From contig JAGTXO010000080.1 of assembly GCA_019448385.1 (NCBI GenBank), positions 29,271 to 93,270 on the forward strand: a stretch of DNA of 64,000 nt, written 5' to 3'. Origin of the DNA: Diacronema lutheri (Eukaryota; Haptophyta; Pavlovophyceae; Pavlovales; Pavlovaceae). Made by a program: the position numbers and the translations under genes. Within the stretch, counting starts at the first letter, position 1. Every line of letters starts with the position of its first letter. This document shows, in pieces, positions 8,756 through 18,400 of this stretch. Under the pieces are notes generated by a model. That model searched no databases. It was not told the origin of the DNA and saw only the letters and a program-made list of their open reading frames with translations.

Positions 8756-11215
8756 ATGGACGAGGCGAGCTGGGATGGGGCGATCAGCACGGGCAGCATG
8801 AACCTGACGACGCTCGTTCTGTACACGGCATTTGCCATCTGGCTAACGCGCGTTATTCGCCGTGTCCTCCTCCTTGGGGAGTGTCTCGCCGCCGTCGCAG
8901 AGCAGCGCGTCGCGCGCGCGACGGCGGTCGCCTTCAATCCGGCACTGCCGATCTTTGACATCATGAGCCGCAGCACGATCTCGCGCTTCTTGCGCGTCGC
9001 CACGCCTGGCGACGAGCCCGTCGCCATGGCCTCCTTCCTCGACCCCATCTCGGCGCTCGCCGTCGCGCTCGACCTGCCTAGCCCCCCGCGCGCCGTCGGC
9101 GCTGCACGCGACGCGAGCGGCGCGCCCGCGTCTGCGTTGGCGGACGGCATGTCGATCGACGCCGGCAGCGACGGCGAGCATGCGCCGCACCTCGCACTGC
9201 GCGTCTCATTCTGCTCGCCCGCGCGCTGCTCTGCGCGCGTGTTTGCGCGCGTGCGCCGATCGGCCCTGCTCGCCGTCGAGCAGGACAGCGCAGCTGGCGA
9301 TGGCGACGCCGCCGCGGCCGCGGCGGCACGCGCGCCTGCCGAGCCGCGCGCGGACGCGCGCATCGACGCGCTCGGCCACGTGGCCGCTGTGCCTGCCGAG
9401 CCGCGCACGCCGCCGCGCAGCAGTCCGCCAGCTGCTTGGCTCAAGCGCCTGCTGCGCCTGGTGCGCACGGCCTCGGGCAGCGTCGCGCTCGACTCGCGGC
9501 GTGGCCCGGCGTCGGACGGCGCGCGCGGCGAGCGGCGCGACCTCGAGGCGGTCGGCGCGCGGCTCGGCGAAGACGGCGGCGCGCACGACGGCTGGCGCGA
9601 CGTCGGTGCTGGTTGCGTTGCACAGGACGCCATGCTGCTCAGCGCTTCCGATTACGCTTTCTGCTCGCACGAGGTGCACGTGCCCGCGCACGAGCCCGGC
9701 CGCGTGCATGAGCTCATATTTGAAATCCCGCGCGACCTCGCGCTGCCAGCAAATGCGTCCGCGCCCGCGCTGCGCGCTCTGGCCGACGGCGATGGCGGCA
9801 CGCGCGCAGCGGGCGGCGAGGCCGGCGTGCGCGGTGTGGCGGGTGCAGCGGGGCTGTTTGCATTGCCGAACGAGGTCGCCGCGCGTGGCGGCGGGGGCGG
9901 CGGAGGCGGCGGGGCTGCGGACGGGGCCGGCGGGGTTGCGGACGGGCGTGGCGAGATTCCGTTACTTCTCGTCTTCCGATTCCCGCCACTCGCTCGTGGC
10001 GAGGCCACCGGCGCGTTTGGCGGTGTGGCCCATGGCTGTCGCCCGCCGCGCCGTGACGCACAGTGCGGCGGCGCGGCGGGCGGCGGCGCGGCGGGCGGCG
10101 GCGCGGCGGGCGGCGGCGCGGCGCGCGGCGGCGCGGCGGGCGGCGGCGCGGCGGGCGGCGGCGAGGGCGCGCGATTCTCTCGCGCGTCGCGAGCTGAGGT
10201 CCGCGGCACTGCACGTCAGCGGAACGCGGCTGGACAGGGAGCGAGTAGTGCTCTGGTGCTCGGCAGCAATGGCGGCAGCGACGACGCGCTCGCCGATTTC
10301 GCGCCGGCCAGCTCGAGCGAGCGGGACGTGCCGCTCGTCGCGGCTTCGCTCTTCGCGCTCGCGCTCGTGCCCGCGGACAACCCGCCGTCGATCGCGAACC
10401 CGCCCGCGGGGGACGTCGGCGCGGCGCCCGGCGCGAGCGCGGTGCACGTTGGCGGCGCGGCGGATGCGCCGAGTGCGCCACAGCGTGCGCGTGTGACTCG
10501 CGCCCTCGCGCCGACGGTGGCGGAGCGTTTCGTCCTCACGGCTTGCGGGCTGCACGTGTCGCAGCCTATTTTTGGCCTTGCGAGTGCGGGCGTTACGCAT
10601 GCACCGAGTGCACGCTCAGCGTCGGGCGCGCTGGGCGCGTCGGGCGATGGTGTTGGCGTGGGCGCGGAGGCGGGCACGGCCACGCCGGCTGGTGCGGGCG
10701 AGGAACAAGGCAGTGGCGCGGCGCGCGCCAAGGCCACCGGCACGGCTGGCGACGAAGTCATTGAGGTCGGCGCGGGCGCCGGCGCCGAGCCGGGCTGCGG
10801 AGGCGGGGGTGCGGCCGTGGCGGAGGGCACGGGGGGTCACGAGGGCGTGGGCGAATGCGTCATCTGCCTCTCGGAGCCAAAGGTGTGCTCAGCGCGCCCG
10901 TGCGGTTATTTTTTGGGCGCCCTTTTCTCAGCCAGGCCACCGCACTGCCCGTGCGCGCCTTGCGCGCCGCCGCGCAGAGCGTCCTGCTCCTGCCGTGCCG
11001 CCACCTGTGCTGCTGTCACGATTGTTTCACACAGGTCGACAAGGTACTCGCATTGCGCCTCCGCGCGGCCCTTTCGTGCGCTGCGCCCTGACGCCCTGAC
11101 GCCTCCCTTCCCGCCATCCTCGCCCCACGGCCTCTCTGCACGTTGGCCGCAGTGTCCGGTCTGCCGGACTGAGTTCGACTCGTTTGTCAGTGTGCACATT
11201 GGCGGCCGACAATGA
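8756..11215 (+). CDS. RING-HC E3 ubiquitin ligase with N-terminal TM helix, three exons
   Basis: Exons 8756-10882, 10978-11043 and 11153-11215 join to about 751 residues. The two short introns fall inside the RING finger. Splicing restores a continuous C3HC4 finger of the MGRN1/LOG2/MUL1 style: CVICLSEPKS, VLLLPCRHLCCCHDCFTQVDK and CPVCRTEFDSFVSVHIGGRQ. The N terminus has a hydrophobic helix (MNLTTLVLYTAFAIWLTRVI), so the protein is probably membrane-anchored. The long middle part is Ala/Gly-rich with a (GGCGCGGCG)n repeat near 10,070-10,165, and contains two ordered-looking patches (HEVHVPAHEPGRVHELIFEI; VAERFVLTACGLHVSQPIFG). The Met at 8756 was chosen because it precedes the TM helix. The substrate is unknown. 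Confidence 0.85.
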   Translation: MDEASWDGAISTGSMNLTTLVLYTAFAIWLTRVIRRVLLLGECLAAVAEQRVARATAVAFNPALPIFDIMSRSTISRFLRVATPGDEPVAMASFLDPISALAVALDLPSPPRAVGAARDASGAPASALADGMSIDAGSDGEHAPHLALRVSFCSPARCSARVFARVRRSALLAVEQDSAAGDGDAAAAAAARAPAEPRADARIDALGHVAAVPAEPRTPPRSSPPAAWLKRLLRLVRTASGSVALDSRRGPASDGARGERRDLEAVGARLGEDGGAHDGWRDVGAGCVAQDAMLLSASDYAFCSHEVHVPAHEPGRVHELIFEIPRDLALPANASAPALRALADGDGGTRAAGGEAGVRGVAGAAGLFALPNEVAARGGGGGGGGGAADGAGGVADGRGEIPLLLVFRFPPLARGEATGAFGGVAHGCRPPRRDAQCGGAAGGGAAGGGAAGGGAARGGAAGGGAAGGGEGARFSRASRAEVRGTARQRNAAGQGASSALVLGSNGGSDDALADFAPASSSERDVPLVAASLFALALVPADNPPSIANPPAGDVGAAPGASAVHVGGAADAPSAPQRARVTRALAPTVAERFVLTACGLHVSQPIFGLASAGVTHAPSARSASGALGASGDGVGVGAEAGTATPAGAGEEQGSGAARAKATGTAGDEVIEVGAGAGAEPGCGGGGAAVAEGTGGHEGVGECVICLSEPKVCSARPCGYFLGALFSARPPHCPCAPCAPPRRASCSCRAATCAAVTIVSHRSTRYSHCASARPFRALRPDALTPPFPPSSPHGLSARWPQCPVCRTEFDSFVSVHIGGRQ

Positions 11216-11286
11216 TCCGACTCGAGTGACCGACAGCCACACGATCGTGCGCCAGTGCGAGTGAGCCCCAGCAGGATCATCATTCC

Positions 11287-11321
<35 letters not shown>

Positions 11322-11322
11322 T
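11287..11322 (+). repeat. poly-C tract between convergent genes
   Basis: An almost pure C run between the stop of the RING gene (+) and the stop of the nucleotide-sugar transporter (-), comparable to those at 1917 and 13,774. Confidence 0.9.
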
Positions 11323-11332
11323 CCCCCGCGCG

Positions 11333-12370
11333 TCAGTCGAAAGACGACGGCGGGCGCAGCGGCGGCGACATGAAGCCGCCGCCGGCCGCCGCCTTGGCGC
11401 CGCCACCGCCGCCGTTGCCGCCGTCCAACAGCGGCGGTGTCACCGGCGCGGCCGGGCGCGCGTACAACACGACGGACACGCACACGAGCGCGACGCCTTG
11501 CGCGAGGCCGACGGACGGCACGAGGCCAAAGAGCGGGATGGAGACGAGGGCGGAAAGCAGGATAGAGATGACGGTTGCGAAGGTCTTTACCAGGTTGTCC
11601 GCGTACTTGACTACCGCCGCGACAAGCAGCCCGCCCGCCGCATTGAGGACGACGACGCCCATGGCGGAGGCACCAAACCCGGCGAGCGCGCCGCGCGCGC
11701 GGATCGCGGCGCCGTCCTGAACGAGCGCGGTGGCGGCGGCGGCAGGAAGGGCAAAGACGCCGAGCTGCACGTTGCGCACCCACAGCGACGCGCCGCCGCC
11801 CGACTTGAGCATCTTCTCAAAATAGACGGACGCGAAGCCGGACGACGCGGCGGCCGCGACGACGGCGGCGAGCCCGGTCGCGCTCACGCGGCGCGCGTCG
11901 GGCGAGGCGGCGGGGGGCGCGGCGCTGGGGCGCTGGACGGCAATCACGCCCGCGGAGAGAACGAGCAGCCCGAGCCACTGCGAGCGACCGAGCCGCTTGC
12001 CGAGCAGCACGACGGAGAAGAGCGCGGTGAAGAGCGTCTTGAGCTGGTAGCTCACCTGGAACGTGCCGGCGTCGAGGTGCGTGAGGGCGACGAAGAGGAG
12101 GTAGTTTTGCACGGTGTACAAGAGCGCGGGGACGGCCACGCGCAGCGTCTCGCGCCAGCGCACGAGCAGGTGCGCGCGCAGCTCGCGTGGCGCGCGCGTG
12201 CCCATCGCCGCGACGCATAGGAGCATCTTGAGCGCCTCGGCGAGCAGCACGGCGACGGACACCAGGTAGCGCTCGCCCGCGGTGGGCGACGAGCGCGAGT
12301 GGCGCATGAGTAGCACCAGCGACGAGTTCTGCGCGACGAGCAACGCGAAGACCGCGTGCTTGGTCTGCAT
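11333..12370 (-). CDS. SLC35A-type nucleotide-sugar transporter
   Basis: A single-exon, 345-residue Golgi nucleotide-sugar transporter of the UDP-galactose/CMP-sialic acid type (NST family). Diagnostic stretches are TVQNYLLFVALTHLDAGTFQ, VSYQLKTLFTALFSVVLLGK, and VKYADNLVKTFATVISILLS near the C terminus. About ten hydrophobic helices are visible, and the C terminus is a Gly/Pro-rich tail. It would exchange a cytosolic nucleotide sugar for lumenal NMP to feed Golgi glycosylation. The specific sugar cannot be deduced. It is head-to-head with the MPDU1-like gene 69 bp away, and both would act in glycan assembly if the neighbour is a true MPDU1 functional homologue. Confidence 0.88.
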   Translation of the reverse strand: MQTKHAVFALLVAQNSSLVLLMRHSRSSPTAGERYLVSVAVLLAEALKMLLCVAAMGTRAPRELRAHLLVRWRETLRVAVPALLYTVQNYLLFVALTHLDAGTFQVSYQLKTLFTALFSVVLLGKRLGRSQWLGLLVLSAGVIAVQRPSAAPPAASPDARRVSATGLAAVVAAAASSGFASVYFEKMLKSGGGASLWVRNVQLGVFALPAAAATALVQDGAAIRARGALAGFGASAMGVVVLNAAGGLLVAAVVKYADNLVKTFATVISILLSALVSIPLFGLVPSVGLAQGVALVCVSVVLYARPAAPVTPPLLDGGNGGGGGAKAAAGGGFMSPPLRPPSSFD

Positions 12371-12439
12371 CGCCGACCCTCACTCCGTCCGAGACCGGCT
12401 GCCGGTCGGCGACGCCGACGCCATCGCGCGAGACCGCGA

Positions 12440-13258
12440 ATGCGCGCGGCCACGTTGAGACTAGCGCTCGCGGCGCTCGCGCTCGGCGCGGGCGGCGCGC
12501 GCGACGCGCCCGCGTGGTCGGCGGCGGAGGCGGCGGTGCGCAAGCCGGCGTTGCGCGCGCTCGCGCCGCCGGCGCCGCGTGCGCCGGACGGTGCCGCGCC
12601 GGCGCCGGCGGCGCGAACGCTCGAGCGCGCGTGCAGCGCGCTCTTCGGCGCCGGGATGGTGCTCGGCTCTCTTGGGCTCAAGCTGCCGCAGATCGCGCTG
12701 CTGCTTCGCTCGCGCTCAACCGCTGGTCTCTCGCTCGCTGGCTGCTACGGCGAGGTGCCGATGTGCGCCTCGTTCGCGATCTACCATGCGCGGCTCGGCT
12801 ACCCGCTCGACACGTATGCCGAGAACGTCGTGATCGCCGCTCAGAACGTGGCGATCGTCCTGATCTACTGGTGGCTCGATCCGCCGCCCGTGATGCACAT
12901 GCTTGCCGTCGCGACGCTCGGCGTCAGCCTCCACCTCGGCCTGTGGGCGCTGCCCGCGCGCTACCAGCCGCTCATCGCGCACGCGCAACCCCTCGCGATG
13001 CTCTGGGGCTACGTGCCGCAGATCGCGCTCAACGCGCGGCTTGGGTGTACGGGCTCGCTGTCGTCCGTCACGACCGCGCTCCGCTTCGCCGGCTGCTCGA
13101 TACGCCTGCTCACGACGCTCCTGCGCATCGGGCAGGACAAGGCGCTGCTCGCCGCCTATGGGCTCGCCGCGGGCTGCACGGGCGCCATGCTGCTGCAGCT
13201 CGCCCTCCTGCCCGCATCCTGCGCGCCCGTCGACGCGGGCGCGTCGGGGCGTCTCTGA
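12440..13258 (+). CDS. MPDU1-like PQ-loop repeat protein
   Basis: A single-exon, 272-residue membrane protein with two PQ loops. The first is LGLKLPQIALLLRSRSTAGL; the second is MLWGYVPQIALNARLGCTGS, followed by TTALRFAGCSIRLLTTLL. This two-repeat layout, with 'STGxLS' after the second loop, matches the MPDU1 family, which in animals is needed for use of dolichol-phosphate sugars. The Met at 12,440 begins a signal-peptide-like helix (MRAATLRLALAALALG) followed by about 45 Ala/Pro/Arg-rich residues. That looks like a bipartite plastid leader, so a plastid PQ-loop protein is an alternative to an ER one. The start shares a 69-bp divergent region with the SLC35-type gene. Confidence 0.82.
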   Translation: MRAATLRLALAALALGAGGARDAPAWSAAEAAVRKPALRALAPPAPRAPDGAAPAPAARTLERACSALFGAGMVLGSLGLKLPQIALLLRSRSTAGLSLAGCYGEVPMCASFAIYHARLGYPLDTYAENVVIAAQNVAIVLIYWWLDPPPVMHMLAVATLGVSLHLGLWALPARYQPLIAHAQPLAMLWGYVPQIALNARLGCTGSLSSVTTALRFAGCSIRLLTTLLRIGQDKALLAAYGLAAGCTGAMLLQLALLPASCAPVDAGASGRL

Positions 13259-13322
13259 GAACGGGTGGGTGGTGCGAGGCGGACTGAAGTCCCACTCGTC
13301 CACTCGTGATCCCGACACTCGA

Positions 13323-13340
13323 CATAAAATATTTTAAAAG
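13323..13340 (+). promoter_or_regulatory. AT-rich TATA-like element
   Basis: An isolated AT-rich stretch (ataaaatattttaaaag) in very GC-rich surroundings, 25-40 bp upstream of the ATG of the small secreted-protein gene. It is the only obvious TATA-like block among the host genes here. Confidence 0.4.
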
Positions 13341-13362
13341 CGAACGACGGGGGAGAGGCAGC

Positions 13363-13734
13363 ATGGCGCGGAATCGAATGGCGAGCCGACTGTTGGTGCT
13401 CGTCGCCACGTTCGTCGCAACTCGGGCGCTGGCAACGCAAACACGGCTTCTTCCGCTCGCGCGCCCCTCATTTGTGGTGGGCGCGAGCGACCGCGCAGAA
13501 CTTCCTGCAAACGATCCGCGCGGCGTCACGGGCCGCTTCTCCGTGTTTGCCCCCAACGCGACGGAGGTTGTCACCGTCTGCGAGTTCCGCGCCGAGCTCA
13601 AGAAGAATCTTGGGGCTTTTCGCACGCGTGGGACGGCAGAGGAACGACACGCGCGATATCAGGCGTCGACAAACTACCTGCACGCGCTGGAAACCACAAA
13701 CGTTCCGCCCGTCTCTGACAGTACTGGGGATTGA
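13363..13734 (+). CDS. small secreted hypothetical protein
   Basis: 123 residues. The N terminus MARNRMASRLLVLVATFVAT followed by RALA is a good signal peptide with an AxA cleavage site. The mature part is about 100 residues and mostly polar, with two Cys at most (FRAELKKNLGAFRTRGTAEE; ASTNYLHALETTNVPPVSDS). No known family is recognised. A TATA-like block lies just upstream, and a poly-C region of about 45 bp follows the stop. The short length and lack of homology signal keep confidence moderate. Confidence 0.5.
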   Translation: MARNRMASRLLVLVATFVATRALATQTRLLPLARPSFVVGASDRAELPANDPRGVTGRFSVFAPNATEVVTVCEFRAELKKNLGAFRTRGTAEERHARYQASTNYLHALETTNVPPVSDSTGD

Positions 13735-13772
13735 TCTGCGACCGGTCGCCACACAGCGACCGGCCGCCAGAG

Positions 13773-13773
<1 letters not shown>

Positions 13774-13804
<31 letters not shown>

Positions 13805-13825
13805 ACCCCCCCCCCCCCTCCCCAC
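13774..13825 (+). repeat. poly-C tract between convergent genes
   Basis: Two adjoining C runs of about 30 and 15 bases separated by a single A. They lie between the stops of the small secreted-protein gene (+) and the BSD gene (-). Confidence 0.9.
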
Positions 13826-13836
13826 CCTAGGCCGTG

Positions 13837-14867
13837 CTATGCGTTCTTGAGGAAGCCATCAAGCTCAACCTCGGCGGTGGCGCGCAGCGTGGGCGGCAGG
13901 TGCGGGCTGAAGCAATCGAGCTCCTCGCGTAGCATCGCATCCCAGTCGTCATCGACGGCGGTCAGCACCGGGGACGCGGCCTCGCCCATATCTGCGTCGG
14001 CCGCTGCAGCCGCGCACGGCCGGCGTGTGGAAGAGTCGAGCGGCTTGGTGCCGTCGGCGTGCAGCTCGTCCGAGCCGGCCGCACGCGGCGGGCCAGCGTC
14101 GTGCGCACGGTGTGGCGCGGCCTTGCCGTGATCGATGAGAAGCGCGTGGCGCACGCGCAGCACGGCGCTGGCGGAGAGCGCAAAGCGTACAGCGGCGCAA
14201 TTGGCGCAAATATGAGCGAGCGAGCGCGCGCCCGCGGGCGGGGGGGCGGTGAGGGCGGGAGGGCGCGCTCGCGGGGCGGCGGCGGGGCGCGCGGGGGGGG
14301 GGAGGGGGGGGGGAAGACGGAGAGCACTCACATGAAATACGAGCGCCAAAATGCCGCCTCGCTCATGGCGGCGGGCACGAGCTTGTACCGCAGCCGTGAG
14401 AGTCGAGCGTCCTCGTTCAGCGCGGCGCGAGCCATCGGCACCATCTCCGACTCGTCGAGCGTGCGCGGCTCGTCCCCGCCCTCGCCCTTAACGGCCGCGA
14501 CGGTCGCGGCGACCGGCTGCGCGAAGCCTGCTGCCGAGAAGGCGCTCTCGTCGACCGAGATGGCGAGGATGCGCTCGCGCAGCACTGGCTCGAGGATTGA
14601 GAAGCGCTCGTACGCGATCGTCCACGGAGCCACGTCGGGCTGCGCGGCCGGGTGCGGCCGCTTGCTCGACGCAAATTCGCGGAGCGCGTCAGCCGTCTGT
14701 TGGGCGATCGGCAGCGCGCGCTTGAGCCCTTGCGCGATGCTGGTGACAACGGGTAGCAGCTTTGGCCTGTCGGGCGACGTGTCGAAGCGGACAATGGGCC
14801 CGAGCGGCCGCCGCCGCGCTTGCTCGCGGCCCATCGCCGGCGACAGGGTGTAAAACTCTGACGCCAT
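13837..14867 (-). CDS. BSD-domain protein, two exons
   Basis: Exons 14867-14332 and 14167-13837 join across a GT-AG intron (GTGAGT donor) to 288 residues. The centre carries a BSD domain signature: RLSRLRYKLVPAAMSEAAFW followed by RSYFIAVLRVRHALL, with the FW pair that defines the family. The first 120 residues are helical (PVVTSIAQGLKRALPIAQQT; ERFSILEPVLRERILAIS), in the style of synapse-associated/DOS2 BSD proteins. The tail is acidic (TAVDDDWDAMLREELDCF). BSD proteins include TFIIH p62 and membrane-trafficking factors; this one lacks visible PH or TM parts, so its role is open. The intron contains a poly-C run on the sense strand (14,291-14,312). Confidence 0.82.
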
Positions 14868-14876
14868 TGCTCTCGT

Positions 14877-15437
14877 TCAAATTTCTTTGGCGCGAATTGG
14901 GAACCGGTTGCCGTGTAGGGCACCGTCCTTGCTGCGCTCCATCTGCCCGCTCGTCGCGTCGTTCGAGCGCTCCATGCGCGACTTCGGCGCTCGCTTCATG
15001 CCGCAGAGCTTTGACCCAAGGGCCGTTGTGGCGCGCGCGCACGTGGTCGCGCTCGCGACGCTGCGCTTGTAGCCGATGATGACCAGCGTCGTGTTGCAGC
15101 CCTTCACGCTCGCGGTCAGCGCGTGCAGCGGCGTTGCCTGCACGGCTCTATCCGGTGGCTGCCCTCTGCGTGTGCAAGTTGCGGCTCGACGACGCCGACA
15201 CGTCGCTGCTCGCGAGCGGGACGCTCCCGCGCGTGCGCGCGGCCCATTGTCGATGTTGACGTTGCTCGGCCTCCAGCGCATTTGGTTTGGCGCTCGCCTT
15301 TCCGAGCTCAACGTCTTGAGCACCGCGCTCGGTTTCAAGTCGTGCTTGGCGCCAAATTGCACGTCGCAGGCGGGCTGCGCGCGCTGCGCTGCCTCACGCT
15401 CGGACATTCCGGGCTCGACGCCGCTGCACTGCCGCAC
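14877..15437 (-). CDS. uncharacterised ORF, possibly non-coding spacer
   Basis: An open frame of 186 codons between the CNG-type channel stop (15,465) and the BSD start. Two stretches look protein-like (CDVQFGAKHDLKPSAVLKTL; VKGCNTTLVIIGYKRSV), separated by Arg-rich low-complexity sequence that could be an intron. No domain is recognised. Plus-strand frames here are equally open, so this ~600-bp gap may be UTR or spacer. Confidence 0.2.
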   Translation of the reverse strand: MRQCSGVEPGMSEREAAQRAQPACDVQFGAKHDLKPSAVLKTLSSERRAPNQMRWRPSNVNIDNGPRARAGASRSRAATCRRRRAATCTRRGQPPDRAVQATPLHALTASVKGCNTTLVIIGYKRSVASATTCARATTALGSKLCGMKRAPKSRMERSNDATSGQMERSKDGALHGNRFPIRAKEI

Positions 15438-15464
15438 GGCACAGCACGCTGGCCCTTCACAACG

Positions 15465-18400
15465 TCACCGCCTCTTTGTCGTCAAAAACTTGGTCGCGGC
15501 GTTGCGAATGGGCTCGACGGACACACGTCGGCTGATCGACTGCCTGCCCCACGCCTGGCCCTCGAGCATGGCCGCAGCGCGCACGAGCCGTTCGCGCGCG
15601 TCGCGAGATGCGGCACCGAGCGCGTCACGCCGCACGCTCGCCGCGCTCGCCGCGTCAGCGCACGGTCGGCCACACGCCAGCATGCGACGTTCGTCTGCCG
15701 GGGAGCCAGCAATATCGTCGCGCCTGGCGCTCGCGCGTGTCTCCGAGCCGTTCTCCTCCACAATCTCGTCGCGGTGGACGCAGATGACGAGGTCGGCGGG
15801 GATGTCTGCCGAAGCGCGTGAGACGCACGCGCGCACGCGCACGCCCGGCGACTGAGGTGGCGGCTGCGCGCAGCACGCGGCGCTTGCGCGCCGCGCCGGG
15901 CTGCTCGGCCCGGCACGAGGCAGCAACGCGCACGGCGAAGAAACGACGAGCGCGCTGCCGCGCCGCGCGGCCGAATGCTTGCGCGCCACAATCGCGTCGT
16001 GCGCGCGCTGCTGATGGGCCTGGACGACGGGCGCTGCGACACCAGAGATCTCGGCAGCGGCGACAAAGAGCTCACGCTGCTCATTGTCGCGCTCGGCGAT
16101 CACCCCTTGCACCTACGGCAGACAGAACGGCGGGATGCACAGCGCGCGCCGTCGGCGCGCACGCACGCGCTCGTGCGTAGGACGCGCGCGTGCGCGCACG
16201 CCGAGATGGGCATCCGAGCTGTGCGGCGCCAGCAGGCGCAGCGCACCTGCCGCCGAAGGCGCGGGTTGTTGAGGAGCACCTTCTCAAACGCGTCCCTCGA
16301 GAGGACGAGCACCTCGCACGCGGTCGCCGCGCGGATCGACGCGGCGCGCTTGCCGTTGCCTAAAGCGTCTTGACAAGGAGGCCGTGAATCACGACCTCGA
16401 CTTGCCCGCTGAGCACAAAGTACATCTCCGAGCCGATCGTCCCCTGCGCACATGCGGTGGGACGTTAAGGATGAGCGTCGCGGCACCGTCACGCCTGTGC
16501 GCCATGCGGCCCGCAGCGTGCGGGCTGGCACTGCACAGCGGCGGCTGCGCGCGCGCGCGCGCCTTGTGAATGAGAAACTCGCCCTGCGGGTAGCCGCGCA
16601 CAACGAGCACACGGCCGATCTGCGCGAGCGTCGACTCGTCGCACCCCGAGAGCAGCGGCACCTTGCGCACCATCGCCGAGCCCATGTGCGCCGACACGAG
16701 CTTGCGCACGCGTGAGTCGGTCTCGCCGAGCACAGACTCCATCGAGACGCCGTGCTGCGCGTCGAGCACGTAGTCAAAGTATGCGCCAACGCGTTGGGTG
16801 AGCGCGGCGTGGATGGACGGGTCGAGCTCGCGTGGAGAATGGTCGAGCTGGCGCATCACCGCCGCACGCCGCTTGTTGTGATGCGCCTCGGTCGGGTCGA
16901 GCTCGAGCAGCAGGACGCCCACGTGCCCGATCAGATGCGCGCGCGCGACGAGGCCGATGAGAAAGACGGCGACGGTGAACATGTACTGCGCGGTTGTCGA
17001 CGGCTCGTCGCGCACGCCGAGGCCCGAGATACCCGCCAGCCCCCAGAAAAGGCAGCGCACGTACTGCTCGGCCCACGAGCTGATCGACGAGTCGCACAAC
17101 GCCGCGGGCGGCGACCAGTCACCGAGCCCGCACGTCCCGCCCTCGCGCGCGACGATGAAGTAGGCGCACGCGCAGAGGTGCGTCAGGTAGAGGAAGATGG
17201 CCGTGAGGCGGGCGAAGGTGTGCGTCGCCGACTCGAGCACCGAGCCGCGCAGCCCTTCGAAGCGCTCACGCTCGAGGTGGTAGAGCTGCGGCACGCGCAG
17301 CAGCACGGGTAGGCGGAGGAGGCGGAGCGCGCAGAAGGACTGCACGCGGCACGCGGCGCCAAACGTCGAGCCGCCGGGCGTGCCACGCGCCAGCGCGACG
17401 AGCTCGGTGAGGCCCTTAACAATGTCTGCGTACGGCAGCACAGAGAGGAGGTCGAGCTTGCCGCGGCCCGAGCGCCAGTAGCGGCGCACGATGTAGAGCG
17501 GCCGCACCTCGGTGAGGCCGTCCTCGTCCGTGAACGCGGCGCAGAACGCGTTCACGGCCATGTCGACCCACAGGAGCGCGTAGCTCATTAGGTCGAGGAA
17601 GCGCGCCATCGCACCCGAGCTCGAGCTCGCCGACGTCGCGCGCGAGAAGGCGTCGCCAAAGCCGAGCATGAAAGGCGTCGTGAGCGCGTGGTAGGCAAGC
17701 AGCGCGCACAAAAGCGACACCCACGTGCGGTGCGCGCGCGAGCGCGGCAGCACGACCGGCCAATGGAGCGTGGGCGTGCGGCGCGTGCCGGCGAGCGCGT
17801 CGATCCCGACCGCGGCACACACGGCGGGCTGCACCGTCGCCGAGGCGCGCGCGCCACGGCCGAACCGCGCGAGCAGCCAGCGCGCGAGCCGCGCGCGCGC
17901 CGCGAGCGCTCGATCGAGCAGTGGGAGCGCGAGCGGGATGCTCACGACGCCGCGGGCGTCGGCGAAGACGAAGCCAGCGGCGGTGTAAAAGACTGATCGC
18001 TGGCTGCTCGCCGCGTCGCCTGCGAGCGCCACCCATTCGAGCATGTCGGACCGCGCGTTGTGCAGCAAATGCGCAGGCTGCTGCGCGCCGCTTGTGGGCA
18101 GCCTGGCGTGCGTGGCACCGTCTGCGGCGGCGCCGCCGTCAAAGCCGCCGCGCGTCCCGAGTCGCGACGCGACTTTGCGTGGCGGCGCGGCGCGCAGCTT
18201 GACGAGCGTGGTGCGAACCTCGCGCTCGCCCACCGCCGGCAAGCCGGTGAGCGTCGTGCGCCGCGGCGGCGGCTCCCTTGCGACCGATGGCTCTGCGAAT
18301 GCCGCCAGCCCCGCCGCGACGGCGGGTGGCGGGTCGACGGAGAGTGTCTTGAGCGTGCCGCGCATCACGATGCCGCGCAGCTGGGCGTGCGGCTGCGGGT

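Noticed and set aside
16390-16435. A 46-nt GC-AG intron (gcaagt...tttag) to remove the TAG in the second CNB domain
   Set aside because: It would delete QVEVVIHGLLVKTL, a good match to the CNB core, and still would not supply the missing FGE segment.
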